A stretch of 64,000 bases of DNA from CAINDZ01 sp964399195. Its GTDB lineage: Bacteria > Krumholzibacteriota > Krumholzibacteriia > LZORAL124-64-63. The notes under the pieces are model-generated. The model saw only the letters and a program-made list of their open reading frames with translations. It did not search any database and had not been told where the DNA came from. Location: assembly GCA_964399195.1 (NCBI GenBank), contig CAYNPY010000004.1, forward strand, positions 12,770 to 76,769. The letters are read 5' to 3'. The position numbers were made by a program, and so were the translations under genes. This document shows, in pieces, positions 1 to 9,172 of this stretch (the first letter of the stretch is position 1; each line of letters begins with the position of its first letter).

Positions 1-2
1 TC

Positions 3-926
3 GAGGCCGCCGACCGCGGCGCCGTCATCACCTTCTTCGAGTCGTGGGGCGGCGCGCTGGCCTACACGTTCCAGCTCTACTTCGACTTCTCCGGCTACTG
101 CGACATGGCGATGGGCCTGGCCTGGTGCTTCGGCTACCGCCTGCCGGTCAACTTCGACGCGCCCTACCAGGCCACCGGCATCATCGACTTCTGGCGGCGC
201 TGGCACCTGACGCTGTCGCGCTTCTTCCGCGACTACCTCTACATCCCCCTGGGCGGCAACCGCCGCGGGGAGCCGCGCCACTGGCTGAACCTGCTGCTGG
301 TGATGACCCTGGGCGGGCTGTGGCACGGCGCGGGCTGGAACTTCGCGCTGTGGGGCTTCGTGCACGGCGTCCTGATGCTGGGCAACCTGGCCTGGCGCCG
401 GCTGCGGCCGCACCTGACGTCGCGCGCCGCGCCGCGCTGGGAGGTGACCTGCGGCTCCCTGCTGACCTTCGCGCTGGTGGTCGTCGCGCGCGACCTGTTC
501 CGCGCCGAGACCCTGGACGGGGCGCTGGCGATGCTGCGCGGGGCGGCCGGGCTGGAGGGCGCCGTGCTGGACGCGCGCCTGGCCGGGCCGCTGGGGTTCC
601 TGTCGCCGTGGGTCACGTTCGAAGGGCTCCAGGCCGGCACGTTCAGCCTGCGCGGAGTGCCCTGGCTGGTCGCGCTGTGGATCGTCTGCCGGCACCTGCC
701 CGACACGCCGCGGCTGTTCGCGTGGACGGGTCTGGCGCTGGATCCGCGCGGCGGCGCGCGCGGCGGCGACGGCGGCGCGCGAGAGCCGATCCTCTGGCGG
801 CCGCCGCTGCGCCGGCTGCCGCCCTGGCGCCCCGACGCGCGGTGGGCGACGGCGGTCGCCGCGCTCGGCGCGGTGGCCATCGTCCAGTTGTCGCGCGTGA
901 TGGAGTTCCTCTACTACCGGTTCTGA
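3..926 (+). CDS. MBOAT family O-acyltransferase (AlgI/DltB-like), 5' truncated by window edge
   Basis: This multi-pass membrane protein probably moves acetyl groups across the inner membrane for O-acetylation of a cell-surface polymer. The frame is open from base 3, so the N-terminus lies outside the window. The visible part has the MBOAT core: the YFDFSGYCDMA segment, the RWHLTLSRFFRDYLYIPLGG stretch, and the WHGAGWNFALWG motif whose histidine is the family's catalytic residue. The C-terminal third is less conserved, with an Ala/Gly/Arg-rich loop before a final hydrophobic segment. The stop codon (924-926) overlaps the AGGAGG ribosome site of the next gene, so the two are almost certainly cotranscribed and translationally coupled. 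The family assignment is strong; the polymer is unknown. Confidence 0.9.
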   Translation, partial: EAADRGAVITFFESWGGALAYTFQLYFDFSGYCDMAMGLAWCFGYRLPVNFDAPYQATGIIDFWRRWHLTLSRFFRDYLYIPLGGNRRGEPRHWLNLLLVMTLGGLWHGAGWNFALWGFVHGVLMLGNLAWRRLRPHLTSRAAPRWEVTCGSLLTFALVVVARDLFRAETLDGALAMLRGAAGLEGAVLDARLAGPLGFLSPWVTFEGLQAGTFSLRGVPWLVALWIVCRHLPDTPRLFAWTGLALDPRGGARGGDGGAREPILWRPPLRRLPPWRPDARWATAVAALGAVAIVQLSRVMEFLYYRF

Positions 927-936
927 GGAGGCGGAC

Positions 937-1893
937 CTGAAGCGACCGGCGACAGCCTGCGGCGCCTACCTGCGCCGCCTGTTCCTCACCCTGGCGGCCC
1001 TGCTGCTGGGAGTCGCGGCGCTCAACGTCGTGGTGGACCCGTTCGGGCGGCACGGCCGCTTCGCGCCCGGACTGCCGCGCGAGAAAGTCGCCTCGGTCGT
1101 GGACTACCAGATCCACAAGATCCTGGCCTACCGGCGCGACCCGAAGCCCGTCATCGTCCTGGGCGACAGCCGCGCCGAACTGCTGCGCGACGAGTACTTC
1201 GCCGCGGCGGGCCGGCCCGACGTCTTCAACTTCGCCTGCGGCGGCGGCACGCTGCCCGAGGCCATCGACACGTTCTGGCTGGCGAACGCCGAGACGACGC
1301 TGCGGCAGGTGGTCATCGGACTGCCGTTCAGCCTCTACAACGAGGCCAACCGCATGAACCGCCTGCCGACGGCCGCGCAGGTCAGCCGCAGCCTGCCTTC
1401 GTACTACCTGTCGCCCCTGGTGACCAGGGCGAGTTTCCTGGTGCTGGCCACCGCCGTCACCGGCCGCACCTTCGTCGACCAGCTGCCGCCGATGTCGCGC
1501 GAGGAGTTCTGGCGCCACCAGCTGGGACCCGGCGCGGAGCTCCACTGCCGGCGCTGGGCGCGGCCGCAGGTGCTGCTGCGGCGTCTCGAGGAGGTCGCGG
1601 CGACGTGCCGCGCGCAGGGCATCGAGCTGATCTTCCTGCTGCCGCCGACGCACGCCGAGTACCGGGCGCTGCTGGGTCCGGCCGGCCTGGAGCCCGAGTA
1701 CGCCGCCTACAAGCGCGAGCTGGCGCGCCTGGGCCGCGTGCTCGATTACGACGTGCCCGGGCCGCTGACCGCGGACGCGGCCAACTTCGACGATCCGCGC
1801 CATTTCACGGTCCGCGTGGCGCGCGACCTGGCCGTCGCGGTGGCCGCCGCGCTGTCGCCCGCGCCGGCGGCCGGCGCCGGCGCGGCTCAGTAG
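937..1893 (+). CDS. membrane-anchored SGNH/AlgX-like hydrolase partner of the MBOAT protein
   Basis: This is an SGNH-type esterase/acetyltransferase-like protein. A single N-terminal membrane anchor (about residues 10-33, LFLTLAALLLGVAAL) holds the catalytic part in the periplasm. The GDSR block in VLGDSRAELL and the late DDPRHF (Asp-x-x-His) motif match the nucleophile and Asp/His blocks of SGNH enzymes. I start it at CTG 937: an AGGAGG at 926-931 sits 5 nt upstream, and this start supplies the signal anchor. The first GTG (1030) would remove the anchor and has no good ribosome site. Such proteins commonly complete acetyl transfer after an MBOAT partner. It overlaps the 3' end of the convergent gamma-glutamyltransferase gene by 7 bp. 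Confidence 0.75.
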   Translation: MKRPATACGAYLRRLFLTLAALLLGVAALNVVVDPFGRHGRFAPGLPREKVASVVDYQIHKILAYRRDPKPVIVLGDSRAELLRDEYFAAAGRPDVFNFACGGGTLPEAIDTFWLANAETTLRQVVIGLPFSLYNEANRMNRLPTAAQVSRSLPSYYLSPLVTRASFLVLATAVTGRTFVDQLPPMSREEFWRHQLGPGAELHCRRWARPQVLLRRLEEVAATCRAQGIELIFLLPPTHAEYRALLGPAGLEPEYAAYKRELARLGRVLDYDVPGPLTADAANFDDPRHFTVRVARDLAVAVAAALSPAPAAGAGAAQ

Positions 1894-3593
1894 CCCGCCG
1901 CGCAGCCGTCCTTCCGCTTCTCGGTCGCCCCGGTGTAGACGCCGGTCACCGGGTCGCGCCAGATCGCCTGGTAGCCGCCGTAGGCGCCCACCGGCTCGCT
2001 CTCCAGGCGGTGCCCGCGCCGCGCCAGTTCCTCCAGCACCTCGCGCGGCAGCCCGTCCTCGATGTGCAGCACGCCGCCGCCTTCCATCGCGGTGCCGGTC
2101 GGCTCGCTGGAGCCGGTGTGGTGGAAGCGGATGGCGTCGCCGGCCTCCTGCAGATTCATCCCGAAGTCGACCAGGTTGACGATGACCTGCGCGTGCCCCT
2201 GCGGCTGCATGTCGCCGCCCATCAGCCCGAACGCCAGGAGCGGCTGCCCGTCCTTCGTCACGAAGGCGGGGATGATGGTGTGGAACGGGCGCTTGCCCGG
2301 CTCCAGCGAGTTGGGCCGTCCCGGCCGCAGGTCGAACAGGTTGCCGCGGTTCTGCAGGCAGAAGCCCAGCTCGGGGATCACGTAGCCCGAGCCGAAGCCG
2401 GTGTAGTTGGATTGGATCAGCGAGACCATCAGGCCCGCCTCGTCGGCCGCGCACAGATAGGTGGTCTCCTTGCGGCCCAGCTGCACGGGGTCGCCCGGGC
2501 TGTCGATCTGCGCCGCGCGCGCCATGTCGATCGCGGCCGCGCGCTCGCGCGCGTAGTCCTTCGCCAGCAGCTCCGCCACCGGCACCGCCGCGAACAACGG
2601 GTCCGCGTAGTAGCGCGCGCGGTCGGCGAACACCAGCTTCTTGGCCTCGGTGAACAGGTGCCAGAAGTCGGGAGAGCCGCGGCCCAGCGCCGGCACGTCG
2701 TGCAGCTCCATGATGTTCAGCAGCTGCAGCGCCGCGATCCCCTGCCCCGGCGGCGGCAGTTCCCAGACGTCCCAGCCGCGGTAGTTGGTGGAGACCGGCT
2801 CGACCCACTCCGAGGCGTGGCGCGCGAAGTCCTCGAGCGCGAAGAAGCCGCCGTGCTGCCGCGAATAGCGCACGACCGCCTCGGCGACGGGCCCGCGGTA
2901 GTAGGCGTCGGCGCCGCCGGCCGCGATCAGCTCCAGCGTGCCGGCCAGCGCCGGGTTGCGGAACAGCTCGCCCTCGCGCGGGGCGCGGCCGCCGGGCAGG
3001 AAGATCTCGGCGAAGCCCGGGAACGTCGCGAACCGCTTCCCGCCCCGCTCCCAGTCCCCGGCGATCACCGGCGAGACTGGGAATCCCTCGCGCGCGTAGC
3101 GGATCGCCGGCGCCAGCACCTGCGCCAGCGGCAGCTTGCCGAACCGCGCGTGCAGCTGCGCCCAGCCGTCCACGCACCCGGGCACGCTCCACGCGTACGG
3201 CGAGAACAGGGGGATGGTCCCGTCGGGCTCGGGCGGCACCCGGTCGGCGGTCAGCGCCAGCGGCGAGCGCCCGCAGGCGTTCAGCCCGTGCAGCTTCCCG
3301 GTTTCGGGATCCCAGACGATGGCGAAGAGGTCCCCGCCGATGCCGTTGGCCGTCGGCTCCATCAGCCCCAGGCAGGCATTGACGGCGATCGCCGCGTCGA
3401 CGGCGCTGCCGCCGGCTTTGAGGATCTCGATGCCCACTTGCACGGCCAGCGGCTGCGCGGCGCAGACCATGCCGTGGCGGGCGATGACGGGCGAGCGGGT
3501 CGCGTCACCGCGCGCGGCGACGGCCTGCTCACCCAGGCACAGCGCCGCCGTCACCAGGACGGCGGCGCCGGCAGGAAGGGATCGACGGGTCAT
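1887..3593 (-). CDS. ggt: gamma-glutamyltransferase (YwrD-like), exported
   Basis: This is an Ntn-hydrolase that cleaves gamma-glutamyl bonds such as that of glutathione; the 568-residue length is normal for the family. The start at 3593 follows a GGGAGG site by 6 nt and gives a signal peptide (MTRRSLPAGAAVLVTAALCL). The large-subunit landmarks GGSAVDAAIAVNACLGLMEP and NGIGGDLFAIVWD are clear. The autocleavage/nucleophile Thr lies in KETTYLCAAD: the sequence is TTY, as in YwrD-type enzymes, where the E. coli Ggt type has TTH. The small subunit carries NYTGFGSG and GLMGGDMQPQGH. Upstream lies the small TSP3-repeat gene on the same strand, with 55 nt between them. The substrate may differ from glutathione. 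Confidence 0.93.
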   Translation of the reverse strand: MTRRSLPAGAAVLVTAALCLGEQAVAARGDATRSPVIARHGMVCAAQPLAVQVGIEILKAGGSAVDAAIAVNACLGLMEPTANGIGGDLFAIVWDPETGKLHGLNACGRSPLALTADRVPPEPDGTIPLFSPYAWSVPGCVDGWAQLHARFGKLPLAQVLAPAIRYAREGFPVSPVIAGDWERGGKRFATFPGFAEIFLPGGRAPREGELFRNPALAGTLELIAAGGADAYYRGPVAEAVVRYSRQHGGFFALEDFARHASEWVEPVSTNYRGWDVWELPPPGQGIAALQLLNIMELHDVPALGRGSPDFWHLFTEAKKLVFADRARYYADPLFAAVPVAELLAKDYARERAAAIDMARAAQIDSPGDPVQLGRKETTYLCAADEAGLMVSLIQSNYTGFGSGYVIPELGFCLQNRGNLFDLRPGRPNSLEPGKRPFHTIIPAFVTKDGQPLLAFGLMGGDMQPQGHAQVIVNLVDFGMNLQEAGDAIRFHHTGSSEPTGTAMEGGGVLHIEDGLPREVLEELARRGHRLESEPVGAYGGYQAIWRDPVTGVYTGATEKRKDGCAAGY

Positions 3594-3648
3594 GGCAGGC
3601 CTCCCGGGGCTTTCACGAGCACACGCGGAGGTTACCATGCCTTGGCCG

Positions 3649-3957
3649 TCAGCGGTACCAGGCCTTCAATCCGCCCCAGCGCAGCAACTGCGTCGACACC
3701 GTCTCGCAGGCGTCGCCGACGCCGTCGTTGTCCGTGTCGGCCTGATCGACGTTGGTGATCGTCGGGCAATTGTCGCAGGCATCGCCGGCCGCGTCGTTGT
3801 CCATGTCGGCCTGGGACTGGTTCCAGACGAGCGGGCAGTTGTCCAACGCGTCGTCGACGCCGTCGCCGTCGCTGTCGACGGCCAGGGCCGGGCCGGCAAC
3901 GAGCAGCGCCGAGGCGCAGAGCAGGTGGAGCGCGACGGGGAGCTTGATCATGGGCAT
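3649..3957 (-). CDS. small exported thrombospondin type-3 repeat protein with WGGLKAWYR tail
   Basis: This exported protein is about 102 residues long. A signal peptide (IKLPVALHLLCASALLVAGPALA) is followed by Asp-rich thrombospondin type-3 Ca-binding repeats: DSDGDGVDDALDNCP, then two DMDND/DTDND-G-DAC repeats with paired cysteines. It ends exactly in RWGGLKAWYR. That tail matches the ends of four other exported proteins in this window (see findings). Start 3957 is preferred because a GGAGG site lies 7 nt upstream; the in-frame ATG at 3951 is an alternative. The function is unknown. Ca-dependent folding outside the cell is expected for TSP3 repeats. Confidence 0.8.
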   Translation of the reverse strand: MPMIKLPVALHLLCASALLVAGPALAVDSDGDGVDDALDNCPLVWNQSQADMDNDAAGDACDNCPTITNVDQADTDNDGVGDACETVSTQLLRWGGLKAWYR

Positions 3958-4092
3958 GCTCGGGCCTCCGGACGCAGGGATGGGGTGGCGCGGCGGGAAT
4001 GGCCGCGACCGCAAACGAGCGTATCATGTTTACCGGACCGATTGCGACCTGATTCGCCGCCACCCCCCACGCCCCGGCCGAAAGGACGCGCC

Positions 4093-4470
4093 ATGCCCTA
4101 CGTCGACGGCTTCCTGCTCCCGGTCCCCCTCAAGAACGTCCCCGCCTACCGCCGCCTGGCCCGCCTGGCCGGGAAGGTCTGGCTCGAGCACGGAGCGCTC
4201 GACTACCGCGAATGCCAGGCCGACGACCTGGGCACGCCGATGGGCGCCGTCTTCCGCGACGCGGTGAAGCTGAAGCGGGGCGAGACGGTCTTCTTCTCCT
4301 ACATCACGTACAAGTCGCGCGCGCACCGCGACCGCGTCAACGCGAAGGTGATGAAGGATCCGCGCCTGGCCGCCATGATGGACGGCGGCGAGATGCCGTT
4401 CGACGTCAAGCGCATGGCGTTCGGCGGGTTCAAGGCGGTGGTGGACCTGCCGGGCTCCAGGCGGGCTTAG
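4093..4470 (+). CDS. DUF1428 family protein
   Basis: This small cytoplasmic protein of 125 residues matches DUF1428 along its whole length. It has the family opening MPYVDGFLLPVP and the blocks ALDYRECQADD, ETVFFSYITYKSRAHRD and MPFDVKRMAFGGF. The fold is a dimeric alpha/beta barrel like antibiotic-biosynthesis monooxygenases, but no enzymatic activity is established for the family. The start is the first ATG after an AAAGGA site. Its stop codon overlaps the stop of the convergent Rieske-flavodoxin gene by 4 bp, leaving no room for a terminator between them. Confidence 0.9.
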   Translation: MPYVDGFLLPVPLKNVPAYRRLARLAGKVWLEHGALDYRECQADDLGTPMGAVFRDAVKLKRGETVFFSYITYKSRAHRDRVNAKVMKDPRLAAMMDGGEMPFDVKRMAFGGFKAVVDLPGSRRA

Positions 4471-5519
4471 CGGGCCGGACCCGGTCGGCAGGCGGCACTC
4501 AGCAGCGCGGCCGTCTCGACGCCACGCGTCACGAGACGCCGCGCTCCCTCGCGCAGCCCCTCGCTGTGCTCCACCGCCTCCACGTTTCGCTCCATGTCCT
4601 CGGCGTCCCAGCCCCGGCTGTGCGCGATGAACGGGAACTGCGGGAAGCGGAAGCCGATTTCCGCGAAGAACGTCAGCAACTGGCCGGCCACGGCCTGGAT
4701 GTTGTCCTGCCCCCCGGTGATGATGAACGTCGCCACCTTGTCGCGGATCAGCACCCGGTCGTTGGTCGTTATCTGGTTCTGGATGCAGTTCATCCGCTCG
4801 GCCATCTTGTAGAAGAGGCTGCTGGCGTTTCCCCAGCGGATGGGCGTCGCCAGCACGAGCATGTCGGCCCAGAACACCAGCGCCTCGTAGACCTGCTCCA
4901 TCTCGTCGGCCGTGTCGGCCTGCGTGATCGTGCAGGGCCAGGTGCACGCCTTGGCGCCCGTCGAGTAGTAGCCTTCACAGTTGCGGAACTTCAGGTCGTT
5001 CAGCTTCAGGAGCCGCGTCTGGGCGCCCAGGGCCGAGGCCGCGTGCTCGAGCGCCACGCCGAGCAGCAGCTCCGACGTCGAGACGCGCGGCGCGGCGCGG
5101 TTCATCACCGTCGTCGAGATCCCGAGCACCCGCACGGGCCCCGGCTCGCGCACGATCTCCCGTTCAAGGCGGTGCTTCGCCGGCTCGGCCGCGGCCGCGC
5201 CGCGCCCGGAGGCGAGGTCGACGCGGACTCGCCCGTCGCGTTCCTCGACGTCGTAAGCGGCGACACCGGCGCGGTCCCCGGGCAGGCGGCCCGTGAGGCG
5301 ATCGTACTGCCAGTGGTGCCACGGGCAGACGATGTTGCCGCCGGCGAGCGCTCCCTGTTCGAGAAGGCCGCCCCGGTGCGCGCAGGTGGCGTCGATGGCG
5401 CCGAACTTCCCGTCGGCGTACGACAGCACCAGCGCGAGCCCGCCCGCCTCGACGCGCGTGAGCGGCCGGTCGCGCAGGTCGGCGGCGGCCCCGACATCCA
5501 GCCATTGACGGTCCGTCAT
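4467..5519 (-). CDS. Rieske [2Fe-2S] domain fused to flavodoxin-like NADPH-dependent FMN reductase
   Basis: This 350-residue cytoplasmic redox protein has two domains. Residues 1-110 are a Rieske ferredoxin with C46-x-H48 (CAHRGG) and C65-x2-H68 (CPWHH) as cluster ligands. From about residue 125, beginning VRVLGIS, comes a flavodoxin-like NAD(P)H:FMN oxidoreductase domain. It includes VFWADMLVLATPIRWGNAS, FIITGGQDNIQ and a Cys-containing loop (NCEGYYSTGAKACTWPC) that resembles the cluster loop of iron-sulfur flavoproteins. The fusion suggests electron transfer from flavin to the Rieske centre within one polypeptide, but substrate and partner are unknown. The start has an AAGGAG site 6-7 nt upstream. 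Confidence 0.85.
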   Translation of the reverse strand: MTDRQWLDVGAAADLRDRPLTRVEAGGLALVLSYADGKFGAIDATCAHRGGLLEQGALAGGNIVCPWHHWQYDRLTGRLPGDRAGVAAYDVEERDGRVRVDLASGRGAAAAEPAKHRLEREIVREPGPVRVLGISTTVMNRAAPRVSTSELLLGVALEHAASALGAQTRLLKLNDLKFRNCEGYYSTGAKACTWPCTITQADTADEMEQVYEALVFWADMLVLATPIRWGNASSLFYKMAERMNCIQNQITTNDRVLIRDKVATFIITGGQDNIQAVAGQLLTFFAEIGFRFPQFPFIAHSRGWDAEDMERNVEAVEHSEGLREGARRLVTRGVETAALLSAACRPGPAR

Positions 5520-5703
5520 CGTCTTCTCCTTGTGGCCGGGAGAGCCGCCGCGGTCGCGGCGGCCAGGCGCAGAATCAACACATGTTCGCCGGGCGGCGCC
5601 ACGGGCACGCTACCCGCGCCTGCTGGTGCGAGGCGCCGGCGACCGTCGGCCGCCGGCGCCCGTCCGCGTGGGTTGCGTCGCTCCGCCCTGGCCGACGCCG
5701 CCC

Positions 5704-8700
5704 CTACTTCACCAGCACGAGCTTCAGCGAGACCGCCTCGCCGCCCGCGCGCAGCCGCGCCACGTAGACGCCCGCCGCCACGCCGCGGCCCTGGTCGTCG
5801 CGGCCGTCCCAGGCGACGGGCAGCCGTCCGGCCTCCACCGCGCCGTCCAGCAACCGCCGCACCAGCCGGCCGCGAGCGTCATGGACTGCGAGCACGGCCT
5901 CGCCGCCGCGCGGGATGTCGCAGAAGATCGTGGTCCCCGGATTGAACGGGTTCGGCTGCGCGCCGACCAGCGCCAGCTTCGCGGGCGGCAAGGTCGGTTC
6001 CGCCGACGCCGCCGGGTTCTCGACCACCTGCAGCACCATGTTCACGGGCAGCAGCCCCAGGCGCTGCACGTACCCGGCGGGCCAGGCGACGTGAAGCGAG
6101 TCGACGCGCGTGTCGGCCCCGAGCCCGAACTCGACCAGCAGGTCGCCCTGGCCGGGACCGGCGGTCATGTCCGAGATCTCGCGCATCTGCCTGCCCAGCG
6201 TCGGGGACCACACGGTCACCCGCGTCCCGATCGCCGAGCGGTTGCGGCCCACCCCGGTCAGATTCACGTGCAGCCAGGCGTTGCCGTTGTTGAGGTCGTT
6301 GCGCAGCAGCTTGTTCGCCGATCCCCAGTTGGCCACGTACAGGTCCAGGTCCCCGTCCAGATCGAAGTCGGCGAAGGCTGCCGCCCGGCCCAGCCCCGTG
6401 TCGCCCAACGGACCGCTCGTGGCGTTGGTGAAGACGCCGCCGCCGTCGTTGCGCAGCAACCGGTTCGCCGTGCAACCGAAACCCGAGTTGCAGCCGTTGA
6501 CTACGTACAGGTCCAGGTCCCCGTCGTTGTCGTAGTCGCCCCAGCAGGCGCCGTAGCCGCCGCCGGCATCCCCCAGCGCGCCTCCCGTCACGTCCGTGAA
6601 GACACCGCCGCCGTCGTTGCGGAGCAGGCGGTTCGGCAGGCCGACGCCCTTGACCAGGTACAGGTCCAGGTCGCCGTCGTTGTCGTAGTCGCCCCAGCAG
6701 GCGCCGAACGAGGGGCCCGCGTCCAGCAGCGGCCCCGCCGTGACGTCCGTGAAGTTGGGCCAGTCGTTGCGGAGCATGCGGCTCGGCTGCGGACCGTACT
6801 TGGTCAGGAAGCAGTCCAGGTCGCCGTCGCCGTCGTAGTCGGCCCAGGCGGCGTCGCGCGAGTCGTCGAAGTCGTCCAGCGGCGGCTGCGTGACGTCGGC
6901 GAAGCCGGGTCCGCCCGGCAACGCCAGCCCGCCGCGGAACAGCCGGTTCGGCAGGCCGTTGACCATGGTCACGTAGAGGTCCAGGTCCCCGTCGTTGTCG
7001 ACGTCCAGCCAGGTCACGCCGGCCGCGTCGCCGGGATCGCTCTCGGGCATCCTCATCTGGTCGGTGAACGGAACGATGTCGTTGCGCAGGAGCCGGTTCG
7101 GCGCCTGGAAGTTGCCCACGTAGAGGTCGGGGTCGCCGTCGTTGTCGTAGTCGCCCCACTCGGCGGCGGCGCCCGCGGCCTGGTTGGCTTCCGGCATGTT
7201 CGTGAAGTCCATGAAGGTGCCGCCGCCGAAGTTCTCCAGCAGTTTGGCCGTGCTCTGGAAGTTCACCACGTAGAGATCCGGATCGCCGTCGCCTTCCCGG
7301 TCGCCCCAGGCGATCGAATTGGTGAGCCCCGTGTCGCCCAGCGGCCCGCTGGTCACGTCGGTCCACGTCGCGGCCGGCGTCAACTGCGTGATGGCCGCCA
7401 GCAGGTCCGGCCGCGGCCCGATCGGCTTGAGCCCCACCGAGTCCTGCGGCGTGCCGGTCAGCTTCAGTGTGGCGCGCATCACCGCCGGCGTGATGGGCGT
7501 GGCCTGCCCCAGGCCCGCCCACCAGCCCTGCAGGCAGGCCACCGCGCCGGCCACCACCGGCGAGGCGCTGGAGGTGCCGTTGAACGTCTGCGTGTAGTGG
7601 AGGTTCACGCCCTCGCTGCTGTGCAGGTCGGCGTTGTGGCCGGTCGTCACCACGTTCTCGCCCCAGCCCTGCAGGTCGAAGCGCGGGCCATAGCTGGAGA
7701 AGCCCATGCGCACGCGGTCGCCGCGCAGCGTCAGGCCGGTGCCGCCGGCGCCGACGATGATGGCGCCCGAGTCGCCGGCCCAACTCATCGTCCCCGTGTC
7801 GACGTTGCCGTTGCCGCCCGCCTCCACGACGTGGATGCCCAGGGCCACCGCGGCCTGGATCGCCAGGTAGACCGAGTTCTGTCCCTGCGACATGCCGGTG
7901 GTCGCGTTCCACCATTCGATGGGCACGAACTTGCCCTGGCGCGCGGTGCCGGAGTAGTCCCACTGCTGTTCCAGCACCATCACGTCGCCCGCCCCCAGCG
8001 CGCTGGCCGCGGCCTGGATCGCGCCCGACGGGTTCCAGAACGGCGTCGAACCGTAGAACGTGCCGCACGTGAGCAGGGACGCGCCGTGGCTGATGCCGGT
8101 CGTGCCCCAGCCGTTGCTGTCGCTGGCCAGCACGCCGAGCACGGCGGTGCCGTGCGGGGCGCTCGGATTGATGGCCAGGTGCGGGTCGACGCTGCTCGGA
8201 ATGATCTGAGAACCGAATGCTTTCGTGACGTCCAGATGGTTGTAGTTCCAGTCGTACTCCAGGTCGCAAATGGTCACGCCCGCTCCGTTGCCGCCGGCCT
8301 GAGCCCAGGCATAGAGCGCGTTGATGCCGGCCGGCGGCGGCGTCGGCGGGTTCAGGTAGCGCTGCTGGCTCACGAACGAGCCGGGCACCGGCAGCTCCTG
8401 CGGCAGCGGCACCGGGTAGGCCAGGTGCACGCCGGGCAGCGCCTCGAGGTCCGCCGCCAGCAGCCACAGCGCGGGCTCCGGCTGCAGGAAGCGCAGGATG
8501 TACATGTTGTTCAGGTTGTAGAGATCCTCGCCGGTTCGCGCCTCGCCCTCGATCTCCCACATGTCCAGCACGGCCTCCGGCACGTCGGACAGGCGCTGCC
8601 ACTCGTACGGGCGGGGCGCCAGCAACGCTGCGATGCCGGCCGTCGCGTCCAGCCCGCTGTGATCGACCAGCACGCCGCCGACCAGGCGCACCGCGCTCTC

Positions 8701-8826
8701 GGGGATGAACAGGACTTCGAGGAGGTTCGGCTCGGCGGGATAGCGTTCTTGCGCGGCCGCGGGAACCGCGGCGGTCAGGCAGGCGAGCATCAGGAGGCAC
8801 GCCGCCGGAGTGAAGCGGGTGGGCAT
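5704..8826 (-). CDS. secreted subtilisin-like (S8) protease with FG-GAP/ASPIC repeats and FlgD-like C-terminal domain
   Basis: This secreted protease is 1040 residues long, with start 8826 behind a GAGGAGGAG ribosome site. Order of parts: a signal peptide (PAACLLMLACLTAAVPAAAQ); an S8 peptidase domain with likely triad D188 (ICDLEYD), H225 (APHGTAV) and S419 (NGTSSASP); then six or more FG-GAP/VCBS repeats (WGDYDNDGDLDLYV type) that bind Ca and form a propeller; an ASPIC/UnbV segment (VNLTGVGRNRSAIGTRV); and a C-terminal FlgD-like Ig domain (QPNPFNPGTTI to LKLVLVK). The last part is the type used for T9SS-like secretion in the FCB group. The natural substrate is unknown. Confidence 0.92.
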   Translation of the reverse strand: MPTRFTPAACLLMLACLTAAVPAAAQERYPAEPNLLEVLFIPESAVRLVGGVLVDHSGLDATAGIAALLAPRPYEWQRLSDVPEAVLDMWEIEGEARTGEDLYNLNNMYILRFLQPEPALWLLAADLEALPGVHLAYPVPLPQELPVPGSFVSQQRYLNPPTPPPAGINALYAWAQAGGNGAGVTICDLEYDWNYNHLDVTKAFGSQIIPSSVDPHLAINPSAPHGTAVLGVLASDSNGWGTTGISHGASLLTCGTFYGSTPFWNPSGAIQAAASALGAGDVMVLEQQWDYSGTARQGKFVPIEWWNATTGMSQGQNSVYLAIQAAVALGIHVVEAGGNGNVDTGTMSWAGDSGAIIVGAGGTGLTLRGDRVRMGFSSYGPRFDLQGWGENVVTTGHNADLHSSEGVNLHYTQTFNGTSSASPVVAGAVACLQGWWAGLGQATPITPAVMRATLKLTGTPQDSVGLKPIGPRPDLLAAITQLTPAATWTDVTSGPLGDTGLTNSIAWGDREGDGDPDLYVVNFQSTAKLLENFGGGTFMDFTNMPEANQAAGAAAEWGDYDNDGDPDLYVGNFQAPNRLLRNDIVPFTDQMRMPESDPGDAAGVTWLDVDNDGDLDLYVTMVNGLPNRLFRGGLALPGGPGFADVTQPPLDDFDDSRDAAWADYDGDGDLDCFLTKYGPQPSRMLRNDWPNFTDVTAGPLLDAGPSFGACWGDYDNDGDLDLYLVKGVGLPNRLLRNDGGGVFTDVTGGALGDAGGGYGACWGDYDNDGDLDLYVVNGCNSGFGCTANRLLRNDGGGVFTNATSGPLGDTGLGRAAAFADFDLDGDLDLYVANWGSANKLLRNDLNNGNAWLHVNLTGVGRNRSAIGTRVTVWSPTLGRQMREISDMTAGPGQGDLLVEFGLGADTRVDSLHVAWPAGYVQRLGLLPVNMVLQVVENPAASAEPTLPPAKLALVGAQPNPFNPGTTIFCDIPRGGEAVLAVHDARGRLVRRLLDGAVEAGRLPVAWDGRDDQGRGVAAGVYVARLRAGGEAVSLKLVLVK

Positions 8827-9172
8827 CACGTCTCCTCCTCTGCGACAGGGCAATCCTCGTCTCGAAGGAGAATCTACCACAAATCGGATATTGGTTTTCT
8901 CTATCAAAACAGGATGGTTTCACCCCGACCTTTCCGGCGTCGCGGCGCGCCCCCCGCGCAGCGGCGGCCCAAGACAGCGCCCTTCTTGTTAAATCATTAT
9001 CAACAAACGAGATGAATCATCCTTGCCCCCGCGGCGCCGGGCCACCAATGTTGCGTTCGCCTATCCGGCCCCGGTCCGCCGCCACGGCGCCCCGTCGCCC
9101 GGCCCGTCAAGCCCCGACCCCCGCGGACAAGGATGTGCCCCGGGCCGGGACTGAACCCGGGATCCCACGGAC
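8827..9172. other. intergenic region between divergent S8 protease and SulP genes
   Basis: These 346 bp hold no gene I can support. A short AT-richer stretch at about 8875-8925 and another at 8985-9015 stand out from the GC-rich surroundings and are where I would place the divergent promoters, but no -35/-10 pair with good spacing is convincing. A tRNA T-arm-like palindrome just before the SulP start is discussed under rejected items. Confidence 0.5.

Noticed and set aside
9132..9172. tRNA-like T-arm (GGTTCAGTCCC type) on the minus strand just before the SulP start
   Set aside because: The stem-loop resembles a T-arm followed by an acceptor strand, but the expected 5' acceptor, D-arm and anticodon are missing and the place where they should be is coding sequence.
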